Positions 37,039 to 46,055 are shown, numbered from the stretch's first letter. The stretch: 64,000 nt of DNA from FCB group bacterium (GCA_024231695.1 JAAEQF010000587.1:28744-92743); one strand, 5' to 3'. Numbers and translations: made by a program. The notes: generated from the sequence alone by a model not told the origin.

Positions 37039-37347
37039 ATGACAACTGGAAATAACCTCTTGGACAGGATAGATAATTTATGCGAACACTTTCGAAAAAC
37101 GCAGAGTCCAGGATGGGAAACAAACACAAAAAAACTGACCAAAATCCGAGAACACGTTGTTGATGGCGTGGTACTAGGAGCTCCTGAATACATTTTTATG
37201 GATTCGATCCAGCCTAGAATTTTAAACAAATGCATATCCATGAAACCGCTTGGCGGCTGCAAAATTGGATTAATGGAATGGTGCAGTCACCGTGGAGAGT
37301 GGGAGCATGGTATTTGTAAGTGCAAAAAGTACATAGAAAGGGCTTAA
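37039..37347 (+). CDS. Hypothetical protein
   Basis: 102 aa ORF. Confidence 0.5.
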   Translation: MTTGNNLLDRIDNLCEHFRKTQSPGWETNTKKLTKIREHVVDGVVLGAPEYIFMDSIQPRILNKCISMKPLGGCKIGLMEWCSHRGEWEHGICKCKKYIERA

Positions 37348-37348
37348 T

Positions 37349-37678
37349 ATGATTTGCTCAGTATATGAACGAAGACCGCGAACAACCAGAACCGTAACCG
37401 ATCCACGAGCGGCGAGGCCTGTAGAACAATTTGAATTTGTTGATAGAGGTAGGCATCACTGGAATGTCGAAGAAATCAGTAATGTAGCTATAGAGAAAGG
37501 TTATAAATTGGCATCGGCACCCAGCGCGACGACGACTCCAGGCGTCGATTTTGTGTTGTACGTCGAACCGTCGCCGGCGAAATCTCCGATGGAAGCGTTT
37601 AAAGGTGGGGGAAAAGGCGGGGGGGGAAATCGACCTGTCACGGTACGTCGAAAAATGCCGCTGCCTAGGAAAGTTTAG
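37349..37678 (+). CDS. Hypothetical protein
   Basis: 109 aa, Gly-rich C-terminus. Confidence 0.55.
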   Translation: MICSVYERRPRTTRTVTDPRAARPVEQFEFVDRGRHHWNVEEISNVAIEKGYKLASAPSATTTPGVDFVLYVEPSPAKSPMEAFKGGGKGGGGNRPVTVRRKMPLPRKV

Positions 37679-38086
37679 ATGAGCGCTTTTGAAAGTCGGT
37701 TGGAAGGGGCAAAATCTCCATATTTTGGCAAAATCACATTGGGTGCTGAATCCGGCCAAATAATCACCGGTGAAAATAAAGATGACCCACCGTTACAGAT
37801 TTTAGAGTCAGATATAAGCGATGTGGAATCATTGCACGTCCAGGTCGTGAAGGTGACCGATCACGAGACTGGTGAGGCAGCATACGTAAGAAGGATCGTA
37901 GCCAAAATAGGAGAAGATCGCGAGTTCGACATTGTTGACCCCGTGGCAATCAGCGCAGACGTCGCCGAATTAGGTATTGACACATCGAAGTGTGAGGCGT
38001 GTACGATGCCGCTAGACGGCTTTGACCTTGTGTTTCACGAAGGCGCCGCTTACCACAAATATTGTTTAGACGAGGGTGGTGATTGA
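37679..38086 (+). CDS. Hypothetical protein
   Basis: 135 aa; C-terminal CEAC...H..C. Confidence 0.55.
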   Translation: MSAFESRLEGAKSPYFGKITLGAESGQIITGENKDDPPLQILESDISDVESLHVQVVKVTDHETGEAAYVRRIVAKIGEDREFDIVDPVAISADVAELGIDTSKCEACTMPLDGFDLVFHEGAAYHKYCLDEGGD

Positions 38087-38397
38087 TGGCCACCGTTGAC
38101 GATATTAAATTGCTCATTCAAGCGATTGCTGACGGTATAGATGACAATGGATCCTTGGGGCTCAGGACTCCAGGACCGGCGGTTGTAGTTGCCCCTAACG
38201 TCGAAGTCAAGCCAGGGGAATCGTGGGGAGAAGCGAAGGCTTTTGAGATATATCTGGGAGGAATAGCCGAATATATTGACGGCATTAGTGCTAAAGACAA
38301 GATTAACGAATTAATTGCTCAATATAATCAATTGAGGGTAGATTACAACAATGGAGTGGTTCCGACATCGGCGGCCCAGGTGGATCCAATACCATAA
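38086..38397 (+). CDS. Hypothetical protein
   Basis: 104 aa ORF, overlapping starts/stops. Confidence 0.55.
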   Translation: MATVDDIKLLIQAIADGIDDNGSLGLRTPGPAVVVAPNVEVKPGESWGEAKAFEIYLGGIAEYIDGISAKDKINELIAQYNQLRVDYNNGVVPTSAAQVDPIP

Positions 38398-38921
38398 TGT
38401 TTTTCGAGGGTACAAGTTCAGATGTAAGTGCAATATTGTTCTCGGTTATCGACGGCAACAGAACAATTACGCTAGAAGATCCAGGCGAACAAATTGAAGG
38501 TGTCAGCGCTATCATCGTCGAAAAAATGGGGATTGCCACAGTCAAACATTTGGAGAAAGATCAGTTCGAGGTTCACGCCTTGCATTGTTTTGCCCCCTCC
38601 CATGGGGCGCATCCAAAATTCGCGAATATTACAAAACAGCTAGAGAAGCACAATATCAGACAGAATAAAAACATCACCTGCCCCATGTGTTCTGGCGGAG
38701 GGTGGTTACCAGCTGACGGAGACGATGCAAAAACAGCGGCGGGTTTAGCCGTGTCGTTTGGTTTTTTTAGGGGCGTAGAGTTACCAAAAACAGAAGAATT
38801 GGCGAGGGCGCAGGAAAAGGCCGGCGAAAGCGCTTTTTCTGGTGTGCTTAACCATCCCCTAGTTACTCGTATCCGTTCGGAGTTGGAGAATCGAGAACCC
38901 GGGGCAGATGCTAAGAAATGA
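38397..38921 (+). CDS. Hypothetical protein with CxxC
   Basis: 174 aa, 'NITCPMCSGGGWLP'. Confidence 0.55.
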   Translation: MFFEGTSSDVSAILFSVIDGNRTITLEDPGEQIEGVSAIIVEKMGIATVKHLEKDQFEVHALHCFAPSHGAHPKFANITKQLEKHNIRQNKNITCPMCSGGGWLPADGDDAKTAAGLAVSFGFFRGVELPKTEELARAQEKAGESAFSGVLNHPLVTRIRSELENREPGADAKK

Positions 38922-39387
38922 ACGTACAAAGATATTCTACTCGATAGTGATTTCTCTATGCTGGATGCAAAGGCGTCCAGTTACTCTCCTTGATCTAAAC
39001 AAATTTCTAAAAATTACCAAAAAGCAAGTTCGCAAAGAACTCAAAATACTCGAGGACGACGGCCGCATTGCGAAAGTTCAAATTCGCCAGGGAAGATTGT
39101 GCGCTGCGTGGGTCATTGCCGATAACGACAGGCTGCCGTCTGAAATACGTGATGTTTGTCAGGTGTGCGGGATTCAGAAGGCTGACGAGAATTACGGCGC
39201 AGAGCGGGTATGTCATCCGTGTTTCCTAGCGGCAAAGTCTGACCGCGGGCGGCTGTATCTAAACGAATGTATCGAGGCTGATTACTCGTTGTGGTTGGCT
39301 ACCGTTTACACAATTCCAATCGAACACACACTACGCCTCCCCCATGATAATTATAGCGAAAAAATAAAAATAGTTGACACCGACTGA
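38908..39387 (+). CDS. Putative winged-helix/zinc-ribbon protein
   Basis: 'KQVRKELKILEDDGRIAKVQIRQGRLCAAWVI' WHD; CQVCG...CHPC. Confidence 0.55.
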   Translation: MLRNERTKIFYSIVISLCWMQRRPVTLLDLNKFLKITKKQVRKELKILEDDGRIAKVQIRQGRLCAAWVIADNDRLPSEIRDVCQVCGIQKADENYGAERVCHPCFLAAKSDRGRLYLNECIEADYSLWLATVYTIPIEHTLRLPHDNYSEKIKIVDTD

Positions 39388-39402
39388 GTGATAGTTTAAG
39401 GT
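39374..39402 (+). promoter_or_regulatory. Promoter candidate
   Basis: TTGACA, 17 bp, TAAGGT. Confidence 0.5.
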
Positions 39403-39457
39403 TACTCAGAACGACGGGGAACGGCGCAAAAAAACGCCATAAAAAAGAGAGTAGAAT

Positions 39458-39736
39458 ATGCCAAAAAAGGTGAGTGCATGGCAGTGTTCATTTGGGTGCG
39501 GGATAATTCTCAAGGCCAAAGCAACAATCGATGAGCACGAAAAGAAATGTTTTGAAAATCCAAAACGAAGATCATGTCCGACCTGTAAACATTTTTCGCC
39601 GAAATATAGGACTTGTTATGATTTAACTAGCGAACATCCATACTGTAAAAGACTGATGAAAATTATGTATAACCAATACTGTGATTGTACTTTGTGGAGG
39701 CCAAAACCGACTGATGGAAGGAATGATTATGCCTAA
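39458..39736 (+). CDS. Cys-rich zinc-finger-like protein (paralog of next)
   Basis: MPKKVSAWQCSFGCG...HEKKCFENPKRRSCPTC. Confidence 0.6.
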   Translation: MPKKVSAWQCSFGCGIILKAKATIDEHEKKCFENPKRRSCPTCKHFSPKYRTCYDLTSEHPYCKRLMKIMYNQYCDCTLWRPKPTDGRNDYA

Positions 39737-40031
39737 AAAAGTAGAAGCATGGCAGTGTTCGTTTTGTGGGAAGACTCGCAAGGCCAAAGGAACAATCGTT
39801 AAGCACGAAAAGACGTGTTTTAAAAATCCAAAGCGAAAAGCATGTCAAACTTGCAATAATAGATCAGAGGAAAGAGAGACCTTTTATAACCGGTATAATG
39901 GTGGAGATCCAGGTAGTACCGACACAGAATACTTCTTTGAATATTGCGGAGCCAAAGAGGAGGAGCTGTGTGAATACGAATATAACTGCAAACAGTGGCG
40001 GCCTATACCACGGTCAATACTAAAAAAATAA
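39729..40031 (+). CDS. Cys-rich zinc-finger-like protein (paralog of previous)
   Basis: MPKKVEAWQCSFCGK...HEKTCFKNPKRKACQTC. Confidence 0.6.
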   Translation: MPKKVEAWQCSFCGKTRKAKGTIVKHEKTCFKNPKRKACQTCNNRSEERETFYNRYNGGDPGSTDTEYFFEYCGAKEEELCEYEYNCKQWRPIPRSILKK

Positions 40032-40040
40032 GGAGGTAAA

Positions 40041-40544
40041 ATGAAAATCAATATTGAGAATTGTGTTGCTCAGATTGGAAAAGATGACGGATTTGACGAG
40101 GGACGGATTCATGCTATCGGAGAAATGGTCGGACACTTGAAATGGTTGCGAGACCGGTTGATCAATGCTGATTATACGGCGATTGATGAGTTTTTTGCTA
40201 TCTATCAATTCAGCGATAATGTGAAATTCCATAAGGCTCTCCCACCAGGCACCGAGACGGGTGAAGAATGGGGCGAAACAATAAAACAGTGTGGATGCTT
40301 ACCAACTGAGATGTGCGCTTGCGAACAGCTTTGTCTTGGATGTAGTGCCAGGGACGAAGAAATAGCCAAACTTATCCATGAACGCGATCAATACGATGCT
40401 CGGCGCCGGGAATTGGTTGAGACGTATGAGAAACGGCGTGCTGAGTTTCAGGACGCTAAAAATAGGATAGACACTAAAAAACAGGATCAAGATGTGAACG
40501 AAATGATTCAGGCATTTAAAGAACTGCAGGAATGCAAAGAATGA
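40041..40544 (+). CDS. Hypothetical protein
   Basis: ataaggaggtaaaATG. Confidence 0.6.
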   Translation: MKINIENCVAQIGKDDGFDEGRIHAIGEMVGHLKWLRDRLINADYTAIDEFFAIYQFSDNVKFHKALPPGTETGEEWGETIKQCGCLPTEMCACEQLCLGCSARDEEIAKLIHERDQYDARRRELVETYEKRRAEFQDAKNRIDTKKQDQDVNEMIQAFKELQECKE

Positions 40545-40864
40545 AAAATAAAGATCAAAAAAGACGTGTAAGGGTATACAAAAATACCCCTTATAAATCT
40601 CATTTAGTATGTGAAGCCTGGTTTCATAGATTCTATTGGAGTAATGAAGAGGATAGACTAAACCACTATGACTATGGGTTATGCTGTGTTTTAGAAAAAG
40701 AAGATGGTAGCCCGTTTGTTGTGTCTTATTCTAGAGTGCAATTTATAAATGCACTTGATGGAAGCGAGACGGCTCCAAGGATAGATCCAGATAAAGAACA
40801 AAAAAAGGATCTAGGAACTGTGTCATTTAGAGGTGCTGTAAAGCAATGGGAACGGGGAGTATAA
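40532..40864 (+). CDS. Hypothetical protein
   Basis: 110 aa. Confidence 0.55.
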   Translation: MQRMKNKDQKRRVRVYKNTPYKSHLVCEAWFHRFYWSNEEDRLNHYDYGLCCVLEKEDGSPFVVSYSRVQFINALDGSETAPRIDPDKEQKKDLGTVSFRGAVKQWERGV

Positions 40865-41068
40865 TGAAATTAACGCTTGCTGGGTTTGGTCACAATCAAA
40901 ATAATTGATTTTATTAAATCATTTATACGACGTCGTTCAGGGAAAATTTTGTTTATTAAAATGAAAATAGAAGATCCAGAACTTTTCCAAAGAATAAAGA
41001 ATGGAGAATTTTCTGCCGTTTCGTTGGGTAGTAGAGCGCCTATACGAAGAAAAAAAGGAGGATTATAA
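40864..41068 (+). pseudogene. Possible frameshifted/decayed small gene
   Basis: ATG 40864 opens a 14-codon frame ending TGA; the overlapping frame 40877-41068 has 'MKIEDPELFQRIKNGEFSAVSLG'. Confidence 0.3.
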
Positions 41069-41069
41069 A

Positions 41070-41558
41070 ATGAAAACGAACATCCATGGAATGCAAGTCA
41101 ACATGACATGCACAAACGATGATGGCGACATTTTTTCTGTTACGGAACATTTTGTAGCAAGTGAAAATCGTAAGTTTTATGCTATTGGGAAAGGTTACGA
41201 AGGTAGCTTTGCAACCTACCCTGTTCCCAGCGAATTAACCCGTTTAGATGAGGCAATTGCATGGTTTAAACGCGTTGGTGAAGGTAAAGTCATAGCGTGG
41301 CAAAAAGCCCGTAAAGACAACCCAGTGTTGAGTTTTGAAGATTTTAAAAATTCAGAGGCAGAGGATACTTCAGAACATGTCGAAGTCAAACTCGTCACCG
41401 AAAATCAACGGTTTGTCGATATAATTAAGATCCCTCGGTTTTATGCCCCTCCAAAGATTATACTGTGGAAAGACCGTTCTTTCATTTTTGCAGAAGAAGA
41501 GCCTTATGGCGGCTACAAAATTTACGCAGAGGTTTTCGCCCATAATGCGGTTGAATAA
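41070..41558 (+). CDS. Hypothetical protein sharing C-terminal domain with 42597-43154
   Basis: aaaaaaggaggattataaaATG; VEVKLVTENQ...PPKIILWKDRSF. Confidence 0.6.
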   Translation: MKTNIHGMQVNMTCTNDDGDIFSVTEHFVASENRKFYAIGKGYEGSFATYPVPSELTRLDEAIAWFKRVGEGKVIAWQKARKDNPVLSFEDFKNSEAEDTSEHVEVKLVTENQRFVDIIKIPRFYAPPKIILWKDRSFIFAEEEPYGGYKIYAEVFAHNAVE

Positions 41559-41623
41559 GGAGTCTAAAAATGGGCGATAGAAAACTTTCGTTTGATGAAC
41601 ATTTTCATAAGAAAGGATGAACA

Positions 41624-41974
41624 GTGAGCGAAATAGAAATCAAAATGGTTAAAAAAATCAGAGAGGATTTGGGTATGACCCACCTCGTTATATTTGGCGT
41701 CGACTTAGACGGCGTGCAACACGTCGCAACCCACGGGAGATCAAAATTAAATGCGGTGCACGCAGCAAAAATGGGGGACGATTTGAAAAAAGCTTTGGGG
41801 TGGCCGCCCAGTAAACCGTCAACGCCCACAGAAAGAATTTGCGGGTATTGTGATTATGTCAGTGATTCGGTATCCGGGTCAGGATCACATTGGTATCAAT
41901 GTATGTTTGAGCGAAAGCCGGTCTCCGTCGAATTTTACAGAGTGGCGTGCGGCGAGTTCGTTCCAAAATATTAG
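41624..41974 (+). CDS. Hypothetical protein
   Basis: 116 aa; C-terminal CGYC...C. Confidence 0.55.
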   Translation: MSEIEIKMVKKIREDLGMTHLVIFGVDLDGVQHVATHGRSKLNAVHAAKMGDDLKKALGWPPSKPSTPTERICGYCDYVSDSVSGSGSHWYQCMFERKPVSVEFYRVACGEFVPKY

Positions 41975-41991
41975 GGTTATAGGGGTAATGT

Positions 41992-42546
41992 ATGACAATA
42001 TGTAACGCATTTGCGATTGATGAACTGCAACTTAGAATAATATATTCCATAATTGTTGCTGGCAAAAGTGCCTCATTTGCAAAGAAGGCTATTCACCGTC
42101 TTTTTCCCGTAGAAACAGGCGAAACACCGTTTGAAGTTATCCGTTCTTTTGTCCGTTCAGGTCATCTAAGGAGTCATCTAGAGTCGTCACGAACTGGGAA
42201 TTATACCAAAATTGAACGTGCGCTTGAGGAACTTTCAACGTCTGAAATCGATTTGGCGACATGCACGGTTGATGAACTTGAGGCTGTCCATGGTATCGGC
42301 CCCAAAACAGCTCGTTTCTTTATATTGTGGACACGGCCAGATTCTCGCTATGCTGCACTTGATGTGCACATTTTAAGATGGCTTAGGAAACAAGGTTATG
42401 ATGTACCAAAATCAACACCGAGTGGTAAAAAATATGCAGAGATAGAAAAATTGTTTTTGTCCTTGGCCGACAGGATCGGAATGAAACCGTCAGAACTTGA
42501 CGCAAAGATTTGGGCGGACAGCTCACAAAAACGAAGAACAACGTAA
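41992..42546 (+). CDS. HhH-GPD (EndoIII/OGG-type) DNA glycosylase-like protein
   Basis: 'VDELEAVHGIGPKTARFFILWTRPDSRYAALDVHILRWLR': HhH with Lys plus downstream Asp as in bifunctional glycosylases. Confidence 0.6.
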   Translation: MTICNAFAIDELQLRIIYSIIVAGKSASFAKKAIHRLFPVETGETPFEVIRSFVRSGHLRSHLESSRTGNYTKIERALEELSTSEIDLATCTVDELEAVHGIGPKTARFFILWTRPDSRYAALDVHILRWLRKQGYDVPKSTPSGKKYAEIEKLFLSLADRIGMKPSELDAKIWADSSQKRRTT

Positions 42547-42596
42547 AATAATAGGGATGTGCGAAGAATGCCGCACAGCGTAAGAAAGGAATAAAA

Positions 42597-43154
42597 ATGC
42601 AAAACGAAATTAAAAATCCAATTGGTTTAGAGGTTGAGGCCGACACGGGAGACGTGGAGGTTGAACTCGTCACTGCCCAAAACAAAAAAATTACGAGGGT
42701 GGATGTTCCTCCGTTTATCGACATGCCCCATGTGGTCGTATGGGGAGATCGTTTTTTTCGACTCACCGACGACGAGACAGATGACGGTTGCTACGTTTAC
42801 ATGGAGTGTTTTGCCTACGTAGTTACGAGTGCAATGGCGGATTTTGATAGATCCAAAGTGGCAAGATGGAAAACCAAAAAAGACGTCGTTTATGGTGAAA
42901 GAACTACGGGTGGACAAGATCACGGCGACAAAAAGAAACTGGAATGCCTACATTGCGGGAAGACTTACAATGGTGGCGAATACAGGCCAGCGACGATCAC
43001 AGTTTTGAGCGAAACGTTCTACGATAGAGACGGAAACGCTTTAGCGACTAATAGAATCAATAGCGAGCCGGAAACTATTGAGGCGTGCCCCCATGAAGGA
43101 TGCGACGGCTCCGTATTTGCTGACGGAATGCCAGTGGAAAACAAACAAGAATAA
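42597..43154 (+). CDS. Hypothetical protein sharing domain with 41070-41558
   Basis: VEVELVTAQN...MPHVVVWGDRFF; CLHCG. Confidence 0.6.
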   Translation: MQNEIKNPIGLEVEADTGDVEVELVTAQNKKITRVDVPPFIDMPHVVVWGDRFFRLTDDETDDGCYVYMECFAYVVTSAMADFDRSKVARWKTKKDVVYGERTTGGQDHGDKKKLECLHCGKTYNGGEYRPATITVLSETFYDRDGNALATNRINSEPETIEACPHEGCDGSVFADGMPVENKQE

Positions 43155-43215
43155 ACAACACAAAAAATTAAAAAATTAGTAGGGGAACAGTATTCATGAC
43201 AAAGAGCAGCTTTTG

Positions 43216-43428
43216 ATGAAACTTACAGATGAGGAGGACGAGGCGGATCTCGTCGAGATTGTCGATTATATTTGGGAGAATGACTACGCTCATGATTATA
43301 ACAATTCGCCAGTCAACAACGCTCCATTATGTGGACGATGTGGACAACCACCGGGAAAACACAATTGGGATTGTTCTAGGAGAAAAATGTTCGCACTCAG
43401 AAAGGCGCTGCACAAGGCTGCCAAATAG
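43216..43428 (+). CDS. Small acidic Cys-containing protein
   Basis: CGRCGQPPGKHNWDC. Confidence 0.45.
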   Translation: MKLTDEEDEADLVEIVDYIWENDYAHDYNNSPVNNAPLCGRCGQPPGKHNWDCSRRKMFALRKALHKAAK

Positions 43429-43501
43429 GAGGATAAGTGAAACGTAAGATCACAGAGCCAGGCTTGGACAAGAACCGACGAAGTGAAAAGGACACAAAAT
43501 A

Positions 43502-43690
43502 ATGAAAGCTATAGACCCTATTGGGAAAACAGTTTCAGTAACGATTATATCTCAAGACAATCTACCACCCGATTTGCGGATATTTGCTGAAATTGTGGAA
43601 ATAGAAGGTGATGTCCTACTAGCAGAGGGGGATATTAATCTGGATAATTTTACAATAGTTGAAAAAAACGGAATAAATGGGACACCCTAA
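43502..43690 (+). CDS. Hypothetical small protein
   Basis: 62 aa. Confidence 0.45.
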   Translation: MKAIDPIGKTVSVTIISQDNLPPDLRIFAEIVEIEGDVLLAEGDINLDNFTIVEKNGINGTP

Positions 43691-43850
43691 AAAATCTTGC
43701 CGTATGTGCGGATTTTACATCCGGGGCGGAGGCAAACAGTATTCAGCTCCTCCAGGCTACGGCGGCTGTCACCGAAAGAAACAGGCGACCCATGCCAATC
43801 AGACCGCGTGCAAGGATGATTTTGAGGAAAATCGACTATCCCGGCGATAG
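43677..43850 (+). CDS. 57-aa Cys-rich protein (below ORF-track cutoff)
   Basis: MGHPKKSCRMCGFYIRGGGKQYSAPPGYGGCHRKKQATHANQTACKDDFEENRLSRR*. Confidence 0.45.
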   Translation: MGHPKKSCRMCGFYIRGGGKQYSAPPGYGGCHRKKQATHANQTACKDDFEENRLSRR

Positions 43851-43881
43851 CGAAAAAATAAACTAACAATGCAGAAAAGTG

Positions 43882-43910
43882 TTGACGCTACACACAAAGT
43901 GATTTAAGTT
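43882..43910 (+). promoter_or_regulatory. Promoter candidate, degenerate member of the ACACA-N-TGTGT group
   Basis: TTGACG, 17 bp containing ACACACAAAGTGA, TAAGTT. Confidence 0.45.
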
Positions 43911-43945
43911 TGTACAGCGAACGGGGAACAACGAAAGGATTAACC

Positions 43946-44728
43946 ATGAATGATATTTTGACGGAAAAACAAACGGGGGGCCCGTCGGATGGGAGTATAG
44001 AACAAGCTGAGAAAATCGTGTCGCAAATGGATCTCCGACGTTCACTAGAACGACGATTTGCGAGGTTTGAAGAGGTACCCAAAATTTGGGTTCCCCAGGA
44101 AAACAAAGGGGCGAAGTCGACCGGTGGTGTTTTTGGTCACCTGAAGGCCCAAGGCAAGCAAGCTCATACTGAGGCACCAGAAAAAAGATGCACATGGAAG
44201 TGGTTTGCAAAAGAAGTTCTCCCAGAAGCTATAGGTATTGACGTTGAACTTTGTCATTATTTTCGCAGTAATTTTTCGGCGTTGGTTACATCGGCACATG
44301 ACGACTCACCGTGTATTTTTCAATGGAAGAATAATTTTTCTCATTATCTTTATCACGGAGGGAGTACCCCCGACGATTGGAATTTGCATGAAAATACCGC
44401 CAAGGTTACCGGTATTTCACTGCCAGTGCACAAGTGGGAAGGTGCTATTTATAATGGTAACAACTCGGATTCAGTGCTGTTAATCCTTGAAGGATGTAGG
44501 GATTTACGTTCGAATAGTCTTGCGATTTTTCCGGGAACGTTGATCCCAGAACTTAGAACGGTTCGAAAGGTAATCGAATCGTATTCGAGGAGTAAAAAAA
44601 TAGAGGGGGATGAACAAGCGACGGCTTGCGGTCTCATGATTTCTCAATCTTCCCAAAATGCGGGGACCAAACTCATAGTGACGACAAAAACGGGTGTCGC
44701 AATATTCTCGATCGATTTGTGGGAATAG
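43946..44728 (+). CDS. Conserved phage protein of unknown function
   Basis: 272 aa; 'SHYLYHGGSTPDDWNL...LLILEGCRDLRSNSLAIFPGTLIPELRTVRKVIESYSRSKKIEG'. Confidence 0.55.
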   Translation: MNDILTEKQTGGPSDGSIEQAEKIVSQMDLRRSLERRFARFEEVPKIWVPQENKGAKSTGGVFGHLKAQGKQAHTEAPEKRCTWKWFAKEVLPEAIGIDVELCHYFRSNFSALVTSAHDDSPCIFQWKNNFSHYLYHGGSTPDDWNLHENTAKVTGISLPVHKWEGAIYNGNNSDSVLLILEGCRDLRSNSLAIFPGTLIPELRTVRKVIESYSRSKKIEGDEQATACGLMISQSSQNAGTKLIVTTKTGVAIFSIDLWE

Positions 44729-44777
44729 ATTAGAGTGAATGGAAGGATAATGATTAAATAGAAACTGGAGGTAAAGA

Positions 44778-45245
44778 GTGCTATTTTATGATTTCCACTG
44801 GGCCGTGTTATTAATATTCATCCCAGCGTATTATTATCAACTGTTCGTCCACGAGTATAGTCATGCATTCGTGGCGAAGGCGTTGTATTATCAAGACGTC
44901 AAAATAAAGATATATGCCTGGCCTAAAAAGTGGGATGGTACGCTGATGATGTCTTATTTTTCTTATAGAAAAGAATCTTTTAAGGGCTGTATCAAAGGGG
45001 AACCACAAGTAGTACAGACGCTGATACATCCAGATGAATATCTTATGTGGATCGCGCCGTTTGGGGCTGCCTTTATACTATCGATCTTATCCGGGATTTG
45101 TTTTATTTTTATATCGTGGGCATTTATGCCGGTCGTAGTGGTCGCAGCGGTTGATGCCCTATGGTTTTGGAAAGGGTATTTTTTCGGTTCAGAGTTCCAT
45201 GACGGGGCCAGATACCGATCACGAATAAGGAGACGAAATGGTTAA
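44778..45245 (+). CDS. Integral-membrane metalloprotease-like protein (HExxH, M50/DUF3267-like)
   Basis: 'YYQLFVHEYSHAFVAKAL' in TM context, additional TM helices, later 'EFHDGARYR'. Confidence 0.5.
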   Translation: MLFYDFHWAVLLIFIPAYYYQLFVHEYSHAFVAKALYYQDVKIKIYAWPKKWDGTLMMSYFSYRKESFKGCIKGEPQVVQTLIHPDEYLMWIAPFGAAFILSILSGICFIFISWAFMPVVVVAAVDALWFWKGYFFGSEFHDGARYRSRIRRRNG

Positions 45246-45480
45246 AAAATCAGTAAAAGACTATGTGGAATTCCACGAGGTGGAGGTTATCGATGTTGTC
45301 AAAAATAAAGGCATCGAGACAGGGATCAAAATTAAAATCAATCCAAACGGGCTGATCGCAACAGTCCCCTACAGCGCGATCCACAAAAAAACCAAGGTGA
45401 AAAAAATTGGTGACAAGGGTGAGTTTTTTGTGACGCTAGAATTTGCGGAGAAAAAGGGGTGGAATAAAGCAAAGAGTTAG
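45238..45480 (+). CDS. Small hypothetical protein, paralog of 45808-46032
   Basis: YVEF...IPNG..PYSAIH...GDKGEFFVTLEFAEKKGWNK. Confidence 0.55.
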   Translation: MVKKSVKDYVEFHEVEVIDVVKNKGIETGIKIKINPNGLIATVPYSAIHKKTKVKKIGDKGEFFVTLEFAEKKGWNKAKS

Positions 45481-45571
45481 ACAATTCTTCACCTCCGTCC
45501 GCGAAATAAACAAGAAATAAAAGGGGCAGCTACATTATAATAACAGCAGAGCTGAAAGGACATAACACATT

Positions 45572-45802
45572 ATGCCAATGATAGATAAAAAAGAATCAAA
45601 GAAATGGGGAAAGTATCGCCCAAACTGTTTTGTTTGCGGACAATTTGTTGGTATCGGAGGATATTTTGAATTGGATTATGGTATCGACGGTTATGGAGGC
45701 CCTACTACAGTCGATCTTGTTCTTTGCAAAAAACATAACAATTATAAAGACGATGATATTTCTGACATCGTAGAACCCGGCAAACCGCTGGCGAGTTGGT
45801 GA
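45572..45802 (+). CDS. Small hypothetical protein
   Basis: 76 aa; CxxC. Confidence 0.5.
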   Translation: MPMIDKKESKKWGKYRPNCFVCGQFVGIGGYFELDYGIDGYGGPTTVDLVLCKKHNNYKDDDISDIVEPGKPLASW

Positions 45803-45807
45803 TCGGC

Positions 45808-46032
45808 ATGTCTGGAAGTTACGTTGAATTTAACAACGCAAATTGCGTACACCAAACAAAAACGTCGATGGGGGAGATTAAAGCTATCCGTGTTATGTGC
45901 GAAGAAATAGGAGGGTTGCAGTGGATTCCGTTTTTTGCGATTCACACGGATTCACCTGTCTGGCACCTTGGCGACACGGGAAAACTCATAGTCAGTTATA
46001 AATTCGCCAGCGATCAGGGGTGGGTGAAATGA
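45808..46032 (+). CDS. Small hypothetical protein, paralog of 45238-45480
   Basis: YVEF...IPFFAIH...GDTGKLIVSYKFASDQGWVK. Confidence 0.5.
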   Translation: MSGSYVEFNNANCVHQTKTSMGEIKAIRVMCEEIGGLQWIPFFAIHTDSPVWHLGDTGKLIVSYKFASDQGWVK

Positions 46033-46055
46033 GAATCCACAAAAGATGATGAATA

